From NCBI RefSeq assembly GCF_006716905.1, contig NZ_VFPV01000001.1, positions 1,366,001 through 1,430,000 on the forward strand: a DNA stretch of 64,000 nt, read 5' to 3'. How positions within the stretch are numbered: the first letter of the stretch is position 1; each line of letters begins with the position of its first letter. Of the stretch, positions 30,770 through 39,499 are shown piece by piece. The notes below the pieces were generated by a model, which searched no databases, was not told where the DNA came from, and worked only from the letters and a program-made list of their open reading frames with translations. The position numbers were made by a program, and so were the translations under genes. Origin of the DNA: Acidovorax temperans. GTDB lineage: Bacteria; Pseudomonadota; Gammaproteobacteria; Burkholderiales; Burkholderiaceae_C.

Positions 30770-31212
30770 GACGCGCGCTCCTGCGCGTCGTCCATGCGTG
30801 CCGGGTCTGGATGCAGTTCTTCCACCACGTCTCGCACCAGACTGCGACCGCGCAGCAAATGCCGCCCGAGTTGTTCGACGAACTGCTCGAAGCGCGCCTT
30901 GCCCTGGGCGCGCGCTGCGTCCTGATGCGCTTCGGGCACGGGCGTGCTCACCGTGAGGAAGTAGCGGATGAACAGTGCCAGCGTCTCGATCTGGATGTTC
31001 TGGTCGCGCTCCATGCGTTCGGCCTGCCGCGACAGGCGATCCAGCCGCTTGGCAATGGCCGCCTCGCGCTGGTCGGCGGCATCGGGCGACAGCCACGATG
31101 CGAGCGCCGCCGCGACGATGGACGACTTGGACACGCCCTTCTTGGCGGCCAGCTCATCGAGCCGCTTGGCGTGCTCCGGCTGGATGAACACGTTGAGGCG
31201 GTGTTGGGTCAT
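30766..31212 (-). CDS. CopG-type ribbon-helix-helix protein
   Basis: Protein of 148 residues. The N-terminus RLNVFIQPEHAKRLDELAAK followed by GVSKSSIVAAALASWL is a ribbon-helix-helix DNA-binding fold of the CopG/Arc type; the rest is charged and helical (a conserved region found with TraG in these elements). It sits between traG and trbB with four-base overlaps on both sides, so it probably autoregulates the transfer operon; the operator was not identified. Confidence 0.83.
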   Translation of the reverse strand: MTQHRLNVFIQPEHAKRLDELAAKKGVSKSSIVAAALASWLSPDAADQREAAIAKRLDRLSRQAERMERDQNIQIETLALFIRYFLTVSTPVPEAHQDAARAQGKARFEQFVEQLGRHLLRGRSLVRDVVEELHPDPARMDDAQERAS

Positions 31213-33209
31213 AGGTCGATTCCGTCATCAGGGTCGAGGGATGCCAGCCGGGCCGTGCGTTGCAGGGCAGGGTCGAGCTGGCGAGGAAGGGGAAGCGGCA
31301 GGTCGTCGTCATCGAGCAACCCAAGGTCGGCCGCAGGCGCGGCCAGCTCGGGGTCGTAGGCGGCGATTTCGGAGAGTTCGGGCTGGCGACGCGGGCCGCC
31401 GTCATCGGCGCTGCCAAGGTCGCCAACGGTCTCCGCGACGAGAGGTGCCGGCACCGCAGGAATTGCCAGCCCGCTCCAGTCATCGGCGCGGGCCGGCGGC
31501 GCGTCGGCGTACTGCCCGTCCGCCAGCGTGGGCGGCGGCAGCACGCGGCGCTTGAAATTGGCGTCCGCGTAGTAGCGCAGCTTCTTCGCCTTGATGGGCG
31601 CCACGCTGGACACCATTACCACGGCCTCATCAGGCGGAAGCTGCATGACTTCGCCCGGCGTCAGCAGCGGACGCGCGGTTTCCTGGCGCGACACCATGAG
31701 GTGGCCCAGCCACGGCGCGAGCCGGTGGCCCGCGTAGTTGCGCTGCGCGCGCAGCTCGGTGGCGGTGCCCAGCGTCTCGGAGATCCGTTTGGCGGTGCGC
31801 TCGTCGTTCGTGGCGAACGTCACGCGCACATGGCAGTTGTCGAGGATGGAGTGGTTTTGCCCATACGCCTTGTCGATCTGGTTGAGCGACTGCGCGATGA
31901 GGAAGCTGCGGATGCCATAGCCCGCCATGAAGGCCAGCGCCGTCTCGAAGAAGTCCAGGCGCCCCAGCGCAGGGAACTCATCGAGCATCAGCAGCAGCTT
32001 GTGGCGGCGCTCGATGCCATCGGAGCCATCGAGCGACTCGGTGAGGCGCCGCCCGATCTGGTTGAGGATCAGGCGAATGAGCGGCTTCGTCCGCGATATG
32101 TCCGAAGGCGGCACCACCAGATACAGCGATACCGGATGCTCGGCCGCGATCAGGTCGGCGATGCGCCAATCGCACCGCGACGTGACTTGGGCCACCGTGG
32201 GATCGCGGTACAGGCCGAGGAACGACATGGCGGTGCTCAACACGCCGGAACGCTCGTTGTCCGATTTGTTGAGCACTTCGCGCGCAGCCGAGGCCACCAC
32301 CGGATGAGGCCCATCGCCGAGGTGCGGCGTGGTCATCATCCGGTGCAGCGTCAACTCGAAGGGGCTGGCCGGGTCGGAGAGGAAGTTGGCGACGCCGCGC
32401 AGCGTCTTGTCTTCGCCCGCGTAGAGCACATGCAGGATGGCCCCGACCAGCAGCGCGTGCGAAGTCTTTTCCCAGTGATTGCGCTTCTCCAGCGCACCTT
32501 CGGGATCAACCAGAATGTCCGCGATGTTCTGCACGTCGCGCACCTCATGCGCGCCGTGTCGTACCTCCAGCAGCGGGTTGTAGGCCGCTGACTTCGCATC
32601 GGTGGGGTTGAACAGCAGGCAATGCGAGAAGCGCGAGCGCCAACCGGCGGTGATCTGCCAGTTCTCGCCTTTGATGTCGTGGATGACGGCGGATGCAGGC
32701 CAGGAAAGCAGCGTCGGCACCACGAGGCCCACGCCCTTGCCCGAGCGCGTAGGCGCGAAGGTCAGGACGTGTTCCGGGCCTTCATGCCGCAGGTACTGTT
32801 GGCGATGCAGGCCGAGGAACACGCCCGCAGGGTGGTCAAGGCCCGCCTTGTGAATGTCCTCCACATTGGCCCAGCGGGCCGAGCCATAGGTCGTGACCAG
32901 GCGCGACTGGCGCGAGCGCCAGATCGACATGCCGATGGCGACCACAACCGCCAGTAGGCCACTGCCGCCCGCGATGGCGCCGCCGGTATCGAACACGCGC
33001 GGCGCGTAGGCATCGAAGAAGAACCACCACTCGAACAACCGCCACGGGTGATAGACCGGTGTGTCCAGGAAATCGAACCACGGCGAGCCCAGGCGTAGTT
33101 GGTAGCCCAGGGCCGCCGCTGTCCATTGCGTGGCGCTCCACACCCCAGCGATCACGATGCCGAACACCACGGCAATCTGACCGAACAGCACGTTCGTTCC
33201 CTGCATCAT
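31209..33209 (-). CDS. traG: Type IV coupling protein TraG (VirD4-like)
   Basis: Inner-membrane DNA-pumping ATPase of 666 residues that connects the relaxosome to the Trb channel. Two membrane segments lie in residues 8-35 and 75-97. Walker A is in TFAPTRSGKGVGLVVPTL (about 150-167) and Walker B in LLLMLDEFPALGRL. The GYGIRSFLIAQSLNQIDKAY region is also typical. The C-terminus is acidic. It begins the minus-strand operon traG-copG-trbB onward; 215 bases separate it from the upstream lipoprotein gene. Confidence 0.95.
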   Translation of the reverse strand: MMQGTNVLFGQIAVVFGIVIAGVWSATQWTAAALGYQLRLGSPWFDFLDTPVYHPWRLFEWWFFFDAYAPRVFDTGGAIAGGSGLLAVVVAIGMSIWRSRQSRLVTTYGSARWANVEDIHKAGLDHPAGVFLGLHRQQYLRHEGPEHVLTFAPTRSGKGVGLVVPTLLSWPASAVIHDIKGENWQITAGWRSRFSHCLLFNPTDAKSAAYNPLLEVRHGAHEVRDVQNIADILVDPEGALEKRNHWEKTSHALLVGAILHVLYAGEDKTLRGVANFLSDPASPFELTLHRMMTTPHLGDGPHPVVASAAREVLNKSDNERSGVLSTAMSFLGLYRDPTVAQVTSRCDWRIADLIAAEHPVSLYLVVPPSDISRTKPLIRLILNQIGRRLTESLDGSDGIERRHKLLLMLDEFPALGRLDFFETALAFMAGYGIRSFLIAQSLNQIDKAYGQNHSILDNCHVRVTFATNDERTAKRISETLGTATELRAQRNYAGHRLAPWLGHLMVSRQETARPLLTPGEVMQLPPDEAVVMVSSVAPIKAKKLRYYADANFKRRVLPPPTLADGQYADAPPARADDWSGLAIPAVPAPLVAETVGDLGSADDGGPRRQPELSEIAAYDPELAAPAADLGLLDDDDLPLPLPRQLDPALQRTARLASLDPDDGIDL

Positions 33210-33359
33210 CCAGCCTCCGATCGCAGCACAGGCATGTGCCGCCCTCGTGAGGATCAGTGCCGCTGGGCGTGCCGGTCAAAGACCGTTATCGGCAGGTTGA
33301 TGCCGCAAAAAACATGGTTTCCGGCAGGGAAGAACTGGGGCGAAAGACCGCCACAATGA

Positions 33360-33380
33360 GCGCGCTGCTGCGCAGCGCGC
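33360..33380. repeat. GC-rich 9-bp hairpin between eexN-like gene and traG
   Basis: GCGCGCTGC, loop TGC, GCAGCGCGC, next to AAAAAGG. It lies 45 bases after the stop of the lipoprotein gene and 150 bases before traG, so it may separate the two transcripts; no T tract follows on the minus strand. Confidence 0.4.
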
Positions 33381-33424
33381 AAAAAGGCGCAGGCACGCGC
33401 AGGTGCGTTGCGGCAAGCCGACCA

Positions 33425-33697
33425 TCAGAACTTCGGCGGTTCCTTCGGTGGCGTATAAGGCACCTTGCCGTCGCCCAGGAAACGTCGGTTCGTCGCCTCG
33501 GCCACTCGGTTGCACAGCACGTCGCCCATCGTCGGACGATCCGTCTTGCACTGCTGGCGCAGTTCTCGCAAACGCACGGGGTCAGCAGCCAGTTCCTCCA
33601 CGCTGGGCACGGCAGCGGGCTTGGACGGCTCAGACTTGCCGCAGGCGACCAGCAGAACTGCTAGCGACGACATAGCGATGATCTTGGATAGGTTCAT
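33425..33697 (-). CDS. EexN-like entry-exclusion lipoprotein
   Basis: Lipoprotein of 90 residues with the lipobox VLLVACGKSE. VPSVEELAADPVRLRELRQQ and LCNRVAEATNRRFLGDGK resemble both TrbK of this element (25571-25894) and the EexN family. The last residues, NRRFLGDGKVPYTPPKEP, nearly repeat the C-terminus of TrbJ (NRRFLGEGTPYTPQ). An exclusion role is inferred from the family. The ATG at 33695-33697 was chosen for its signal peptide; upstream codons in the frame belong to the antisense of the LysR gene. Confidence 0.75.
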   Translation of the reverse strand: MNLSKIIAMSSLAVLLVACGKSEPSKPAAVPSVEELAADPVRLRELRQQCKTDRPTMGDVLCNRVAEATNRRFLGDGKVPYTPPKEPPKF

Positions 33698-33732
33698 GGC
33701 TTGAATCCTCCGAAGTGAAACGGGGCCAATGG

Positions 33733-34626
33733 CTAAGCGTCTCCCGGTCCCAGGGCTTCGACCCGCTCGATAAAGCGGGCTAGCGCCTGCGACGGCTCGG
33801 CGTCGCGGCGCAGCAGATAGGTAGTGAGCATGGGCGACTTTCCCGCGAGCGGTCGGCCCACCACGCCCGGCTCGCGGCTGGAAGCGATGTGCGCGGCGCC
33901 TGCGAGCCCTAGCGCCAAGCCGGCCGACACGAAAGTCATCATCACGTCGAACGTGGCGACGTACTGTTCGATCAAGGGCTCCCGGTCCTGCTTGCGCAGG
34001 ATGCGGTCGATCTGCTTGGCATGGCCTTCGCAAACTGCCGGGTCGCCCAGCACCAGGGGATGTTGCAGCACTTCATCCAGCGGTACCCGCTTGTGGGCCA
34101 GTAGTTCATGGCGCGCGGGCATGGCGACCATCAGCTCATCCTCCCAGGCGGGTTCGATGATGATGCCGTCGCCCACCTCGTCGGCCATCGAGAAGCCCAC
34201 GTCGTATAGATCGTCACGCAGGCCGCTGAGCTGCTGGGCCAGCGGCACCTCGAACAGGCGGATCTCGATCTCCGGGTCTTCCTCGCGGCAGCGCGCCAGC
34301 AGCGCCGGCAAGCGCGAGGGGGTGATGCCGTCGGACAGCGCCACGCGCAACCGGCCGTGAAAGCCATTGGCCGCTGCCTTCACGCTCTCACGCGCCTGGT
34401 CCAGCGCCAACAGCACGCGAGGCGCGTTCTCCATCAGCAGCTTGCCCGCAAGCGTCAGGCGCGTGCTGCGGCTGGTACGCACGAACAGTTGTGCGCCCAA
34501 CTCTTCTTCCAATTCCCTGATGGCGCGCGACAGTGGTGACTGTTCGATATGCAGCCGCTCCGCAGCGCGGGCGAAGTGCAGCTCCTCGGCAACGGCCAGA
34601 AAGTACCGAAGGTGACGAAATTCCAT
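33733..34626 (-). CDS. LysR-family transcriptional regulator
   Basis: Regulator of 297 residues. The winged HTH is at the N-terminus (MEFRHLRYFLAVAEELHFAR, SPLSRAIRELEEELGAQLFV) and a LysR substrate-binding domain follows (SDGITPSRLPALLARC onward). Domain length is normal. It lies 69 bases after czcA on the same strand and next to the traG side of the element; its target and inducer cannot be read from the sequence. Confidence 0.9.
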   Translation of the reverse strand: MEFRHLRYFLAVAEELHFARAAERLHIEQSPLSRAIRELEEELGAQLFVRTSRSTRLTLAGKLLMENAPRVLLALDQARESVKAAANGFHGRLRVALSDGITPSRLPALLARCREEDPEIEIRLFEVPLAQQLSGLRDDLYDVGFSMADEVGDGIIIEPAWEDELMVAMPARHELLAHKRVPLDEVLQHPLVLGDPAVCEGHAKQIDRILRKQDREPLIEQYVATFDVMMTFVSAGLALGLAGAAHIASSREPGVVGRPLAGKSPMLTTYLLRRDAEPSQALARFIERVEALGPGDA

Positions 34627-34695
34627 GAGTCGATGTCCCTGTAAAGCTCGAAGGAGTCTGTCGTGGTGCCGTAACGGCGTTCATCGTTGTTCCTT

Positions 34696-37600
34696 TCAAG
34701 CGGTTACGCCCTCATGTGCGGGCTCTGCCGTGACATCCTCTTCTTGCTCGTCCGGGCGATGAGCCAGCCGATACAGAATTGGCAACACGAGCAGCGTCAG
34801 TACGGTGGACGACAAGATGCCGCCGATAACCACGGTGGCCAGAGGCCGTTGGACTTCCGCGCCCGTTCCCGTGGCGATGGCCATCGGGATGAAACCCAGC
34901 GACGCCACTAGGGCCGTCATCAGCACCGGCCGCAAGCGTGTCAGCGCGCCCTCGCGGATGGCTTCATCCAGCGGCGTTCCGTCCTCGCGCAAGCTGCGGA
35001 TGTAGGAAATCATCACTAGGCCATTGAGCACGGCCACACCTGACAGCGCGATGAAGCCCACGGCGGCGGAGATGGACAGCGGAATGTCGCGCAGCCACAG
35101 CGCCAGGATGCCGCCGGTCAGTGCAAACGGAATGCCGGTGAAGACCAGCAAGCCGTCCTTGACATTGCCGAACATAGCGAACAGCAGCACGAAGACCAGC
35201 AGCAGCGACACTGGCACGACGATCTGCAAGCGCTGCGTGGCGGATTGCAGGTTCTCGAACGTGCCGCCCCAACTCGTCCAATAGCCAGTGGGAATCTTGA
35301 CTTGCGCCAGCGCTGCCTCGGCGTCGGCCACGAAGGAACCCACGTCACGGCCGCGCACGTTGGCGCTGACCACGATGCGGCGCTTGCCGTTTTCCCGGCT
35401 GATCTGGTTGGGGCCGGGCGCCAGCTCGAAGCTCGCCACCTCGGCCAGTTGGATGAAGTTGGTTCGGCCCTCGCCGCCGCCCGCGCCACCCGTTGCGCGC
35501 GGCAGAGGAATCGGCAGGCGCTTCATGCTTTCCAAGTCATTACGCAAGGACTCGGGCAAGCGCACCAGAATGTCGAAGCGGCGGTCGCCCTCGAACAGCG
35601 TGCCGGCCTCGCGCCCACCGATGGCGGTGGCCACGGCGTCCTGGATGTCGGCCACGTTCAGCCCATAGCGCGCGGCTTTCTGGCGGTCGATGTTCACGGT
35701 CAGCATCGGCAAGCCGGTGGTCTGCTCCACCTTGACTTCGGAAGCGCCGGGAATCTTCTGCAGCATGGACGAGACCTCCTCGGCCGTCTTATTCAGGACA
35801 TCCATGTCGTCGCCAAAAATCTTCACCGCCACATCGCTGCGCACCCCCGAGATGAGTTCGTTGAAGCGCAACTGGATCGGCTGCGAGAACTCATAGTTGT
35901 TCCCCGGCACCTTGCCCACGGTCTCCTGAATAGCCGCCAGCAATTCGTCGCGCGACTTGCGCGGCTCGGGCCACTCGGACACGGGCTTGAGCATGATGTA
36001 GCCGTCGGAAATGTTCGGCGGCATGGGGTCGGAGGCAATCTCGGCCGTGCCGGTGCGCGCGAAAACGCGGTCGATCTCGGGGAACTTGGCCTTCAGCGTG
36101 GCTTCCAGTTGCTGCTGCATCGCAACCGATTGCGAAAGGCTGGTGCCCGGAATGCGCAGCGCCTGGATGGCGAAGTCGCCTTCGTTCAGACTGGGCACGA
36201 ACTCGCTGCCCATGCGGGTGGCGATCAAACCGCACAGCACCACCGCCACGGCGGCTGCCGCCAGCATCACTGCTTTGGCCGCCATCACGCGATCCAGCAG
36301 CGGGCCATACCAGCGCTTGGCCTGCACGACCAGGAAGTTTTCCGTCTCGCTGACCCGATGGCCGATGAACAGGGCGACCGCTGCCGGGATGAAAGTCACC
36401 GACAGGATCATGGCCCCCACGAGTGCAGCCACCACCGTGAACGCCATCGGGTGGAACATCTTCCCTTCCACCCCCGTCAGGGCGAAGATGGGCAGGTAGA
36501 CCACCATGATGATGAGTTGCCCGAACAGCAGCGCGCGGCGTGATTCCTTCGATGCCAGGAACACCTCGTGAAAGCGCTCCGCCCGCGTCAAGGGCCTGCC
36601 CTGGTGCGCCTGCGCATGGGCCAGTCGGCGCACGCAGTTCTCGACGATCACCACCGCCCCGTCGATGATGATGCCGAAATCCAGCGCCCCCAGGCTCATC
36701 AGGTTGGCGCTCACCTTGTAATGCGCCATGCCGGTGAAGGTGAACAGCATCGACAGGGGAATCACCGTCGCCGTGATGATGGCGGCACGGATGTTGCCCA
36801 GGAACAGAAACAGGATCACGATCACCAGGATCGCGCCTTCCAGCAGGTTCTTCTTCACCGTGGCGATGGCCTTGTCCACCAGCACGGTGCGGTCGTACAC
36901 CGTCACCGCATGCACGCCCTCGGGCAGGCTGCGGTTGATCTCCACCATCTTCTTGTCCACGGCCTGCGACACCGTGCGGCTGTTCTGGCCGATGAGCATG
37001 AACACCGTGCCCAGCACCACTTCGCGGCCGTTGTCCGTGGCGGCGCCGGTGCGCAGTTCGCGCCCCATCCCCACGTCCGCCACGTCGCGCACCCGGATCG
37101 GCACACCGCCCGCGCTGCTGAGGATGACATTGCCAATGTCCTCCAGCGTCTTGACCTGCCCGGGCGCCCGGATCAGATACTGCTCGCCGCGCTTCTCGAT
37201 ATAGCCCGCACCCACGTTGCCGTTATTGCGATCCAGTGCCGTCACGATGTCTTGCAGGGTAACGCCGAGCGAAGCCAGGCGAGCGGGTATAGGTGCGATC
37301 TGATACTCCTTGGCATAACCGCCAATCGAGTTGATTTCAGTCACACCGGGCACGTTGCGCAACTGCGGCTTGATGATCCAATCCTGAATCTCGCGCAGGT
37401 CTGTTGCCGTGTAGGGCATCCCGTCGGGTTTCTTCGCACCGTCCTTCGCCTCGACCGTCCACAGGTAAATCTCCCCCAGGCCGGTGGAGATCGGCCCCAG
37501 CGCAGGCGTGATGCCGGAAGGCAGTTTTTCCCGCGCCTCCTGGATGCGTTCATTGACCAACTGGCGCGCGAAGTAGATGTCGGTGCCGTCCTTGAAGATC

Positions 37601-37884
37601 ACGATCACTTGCGAGAGGCCGTAGCGCGAAAGAGAGCGGGTTTGCTCCAGGTTGGGCAGGCCCGCCATCACGGTTTCAATGGGATAAGTCACCCGTTGCT
37701 CGGTCTCCAACGGTGAATAGCCCGGCGCCTGGGTATTGATCTGCACTTGGACGTTGGTGATGTCGGGTACGGCGTCGATGGGCAACTTCTGGTAGCTGAA
37801 CACGCCGACGGCGGCCATGCCAATGGCGGCTAACAACACTAGCCATCGGTGCTCGATGGCCGCGCGAATAAGTTTTTCAAACAT
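34696..37884 (-). CDS. czcA: Heavy-metal efflux RND pump CzcA
   Basis: Inner-membrane proton-driven pump of 1062 residues, the engine of a CzcCBA tripartite exporter. DFGIIIDGAVVIVEN near residue 400 fits the HME1 pattern (DFGxxxDGAxxxVEN) that in characterised members goes with Co/Zn/Cd export. Twelve membrane helices are expected; the two large periplasmic loops are present. I start at the ATG at 37882-37884 (MFEKLIRAAIEHRWLV). It is the last gene of czcI-C-B-A. Confidence 0.94.
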   Translation of the reverse strand: MFEKLIRAAIEHRWLVLLAAIGMAAVGVFSYQKLPIDAVPDITNVQVQINTQAPGYSPLETEQRVTYPIETVMAGLPNLEQTRSLSRYGLSQVIVIFKDGTDIYFARQLVNERIQEAREKLPSGITPALGPISTGLGEIYLWTVEAKDGAKKPDGMPYTATDLREIQDWIIKPQLRNVPGVTEINSIGGYAKEYQIAPIPARLASLGVTLQDIVTALDRNNGNVGAGYIEKRGEQYLIRAPGQVKTLEDIGNVILSSAGGVPIRVRDVADVGMGRELRTGAATDNGREVVLGTVFMLIGQNSRTVSQAVDKKMVEINRSLPEGVHAVTVYDRTVLVDKAIATVKKNLLEGAILVIVILFLFLGNIRAAIITATVIPLSMLFTFTGMAHYKVSANLMSLGALDFGIIIDGAVVIVENCVRRLAHAQAHQGRPLTRAERFHEVFLASKESRRALLFGQLIIMVVYLPIFALTGVEGKMFHPMAFTVVAALVGAMILSVTFIPAAVALFIGHRVSETENFLVVQAKRWYGPLLDRVMAAKAVMLAAAAVAVVLCGLIATRMGSEFVPSLNEGDFAIQALRIPGTSLSQSVAMQQQLEATLKAKFPEIDRVFARTGTAEIASDPMPPNISDGYIMLKPVSEWPEPRKSRDELLAAIQETVGKVPGNNYEFSQPIQLRFNELISGVRSDVAVKIFGDDMDVLNKTAEEVSSMLQKIPGASEVKVEQTTGLPMLTVNIDRQKAARYGLNVADIQDAVATAIGGREAGTLFEGDRRFDILVRLPESLRNDLESMKRLPIPLPRATGGAGGGEGRTNFIQLAEVASFELAPGPNQISRENGKRRIVVSANVRGRDVGSFVADAEAALAQVKIPTGYWTSWGGTFENLQSATQRLQIVVPVSLLLVFVLLFAMFGNVKDGLLVFTGIPFALTGGILALWLRDIPLSISAAVGFIALSGVAVLNGLVMISYIRSLREDGTPLDEAIREGALTRLRPVLMTALVASLGFIPMAIATGTGAEVQRPLATVVIGGILSSTVLTLLVLPILYRLAHRPDEQEEDVTAEPAHEGVTA

Positions 37885-37900
37885 GTGCGTTGCTCCGGCA

Positions 37901-39499
37901 TCAATGGGTGTGTTCGGCAGAGGCTTTGCCAAGCTCTGACTTCACGACGAAACTGCCTGCGGCCGCATATGCCGCCCCTGCTTGAAGACCTTGCAGTACC
38001 TCGACCCGCTTGCCATCGCTGCGACCCAACTGCACAGGCTGGGCCACAAAGCCGTCCTTCACCTTGACGAAAACGACCGGCTTGTCCCTCACGCTCTGAA
38101 TAGCGTCGCTAGCCACGCTGACTGGCACGGCGGTTTCGGACGCGATCACTTCCACATTGACGAACAGGCCGGGACGCCAAGCGCCTTGGGGGTTGGACAA
38201 GACCACGCGGGCCTTGGCCATGCGGGTTTGTTCGCCAATCAGCGCGCCAACAAAGGTGATGGTGCCTTGCGCGCTGGCATCGAATGCCGTTGCCTTGATG
38301 GTGACCTTTTCGCCGACCCTGACCAGTGGCAAGTCCTTGGCAGGTATGTTGATTTCAGCCCAGACCTGTCCCAGATCGGACACGGTGAACACGGCGGCGT
38401 CTTCCTTGACGGCCTCACCCAGGCTGAGATGCTTTTCAATCACCAGGCCATCGAACGGGGCGCGCAACTCAAAGCGATTCAGCCCTCCCGAAGATCCCGC
38501 GCTCAACCCCAAGGCCGACAGCTTCTGCTGAGCATTGGCCACAGCGACTTGCGCCTCGTTTAACGCCTGCCCTGCTTGTAGGTAGTCCTGCTCGGCGGAA
38601 ATTTTCTGCTCCCAGAGCCGCTTTTCACGCTCGAACGTGGTCTTGGCCAAGGCCAGACGCTTTTGTGCTGTCTGCAACTCGCTGCGCTGCTCAGACGCAG
38701 CCGGGCTGGCAATGACTGCGAGAACCTGTCCCTTCTTGACTGCTTGACCCAGACTGGCCTGAACGCTCTCGACCACTCCTGCAATGCGTGGGACAACGTG
38801 CGAAGTCCGGTCTTCGTTCAAGCGAATTTCCCCGGGCAATTGCAAGGCTGACTTGATTCGTGCCGCGCCAGCCGTGTCGATGCTAATGGATGCCGCTTTG
38901 ATTTGTGCATCACTGAGTTCGACTTTCCCCTCCTCTTGGTTGAGGACGAACATGAAGGGTTCGTTGGCTGTCTGGGCAACGATGCTGATCTCGAACGCGT
39001 GCGGCTCCGGCACGACCTCGCGGCTCAGCAGGCTGTCCTTGTCAGGCGCGAAGTTGAGCGCCTGCTTCTCGCCGGTCAAGCGCGTGACGGTGGCGCTGAC
39101 CTTTGCAGTGTTGCTGGCAAGTGGTTTGCCCTTGTCATAGAGCCAGATTCGCAAACGAGGCTCACCGCCTTCCTCCGCGAGCAACGCCTCCAATCCGAAA
39201 TCCCCTTCATTGAACAGTTTGCCGCCATGCACCCCCTTGCTCGGCCCTTCGTGGTGCTCACCGTCCGCATGGCCCTTGTCGTGGTCGTGCTGGTCACCAC
39301 TTGCCTTGTCGTGATGCTCACCATCACTGTGGGCCTTGGCTTCAACGTGGCTGCCGTGACCCTCGCCCTCGGCGCTCTTATCCGTCTTGCCGCCGAGAAT
39401 GGCGCTGCCCAGTCCTATGCCCACTGCGGCGATCACGGCGATGGCAAACCACTGCTTCTTGCCGACGTTCAGTTTGTTCGTTTCGGGTTTCATGTTCAT
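37901..39499 (-). CDS. czcB: CzcB periplasmic adaptor with His-rich insertion
   Basis: Membrane-fusion protein of 532 residues joining CzcA to CzcC. One N-terminal membrane segment (WFAIAVIAAVGIGLGSAILG), then a His/Asp-rich stretch (residues about 45-90, for example EHHDKASGDQHDHDKGHADG) likely to bind metal, then barrel-sandwich and beta-barrel domains with SASLGQAVKKGQVLAVI-type hairpin sequence (ASLGQAVKKGQVLAVIASP is present) and a coiled coil. Starts four bases inside the czcC end and ends 16 bases before czcA. Confidence 0.93.
   Translation of the reverse strand: MNMKPETNKLNVGKKQWFAIAVIAAVGIGLGSAILGGKTDKSAEGEGHGSHVEAKAHSDGEHHDKASGDQHDHDKGHADGEHHEGPSKGVHGGKLFNEGDFGLEALLAEEGGEPRLRIWLYDKGKPLASNTAKVSATVTRLTGEKQALNFAPDKDSLLSREVVPEPHAFEISIVAQTANEPFMFVLNQEEGKVELSDAQIKAASISIDTAGAARIKSALQLPGEIRLNEDRTSHVVPRIAGVVESVQASLGQAVKKGQVLAVIASPAASEQRSELQTAQKRLALAKTTFEREKRLWEQKISAEQDYLQAGQALNEAQVAVANAQQKLSALGLSAGSSGGLNRFELRAPFDGLVIEKHLSLGEAVKEDAAVFTVSDLGQVWAEINIPAKDLPLVRVGEKVTIKATAFDASAQGTITFVGALIGEQTRMAKARVVLSNPQGAWRPGLFVNVEVIASETAVPVSVASDAIQSVRDKPVVFVKVKDGFVAQPVQLGRSDGKRVEVLQGLQAGAAYAAAGSFVVKSELGKASAEHTH

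Noticed and set aside
34627..34695. Possible small gene between the LysR gene and czcA, starting near 34684 on the minus strand
   Set aside because: It has a ribosome-site-like AAAGGA and an ATG, but the frame quickly runs into the LysR gene in another frame and shows no domain.
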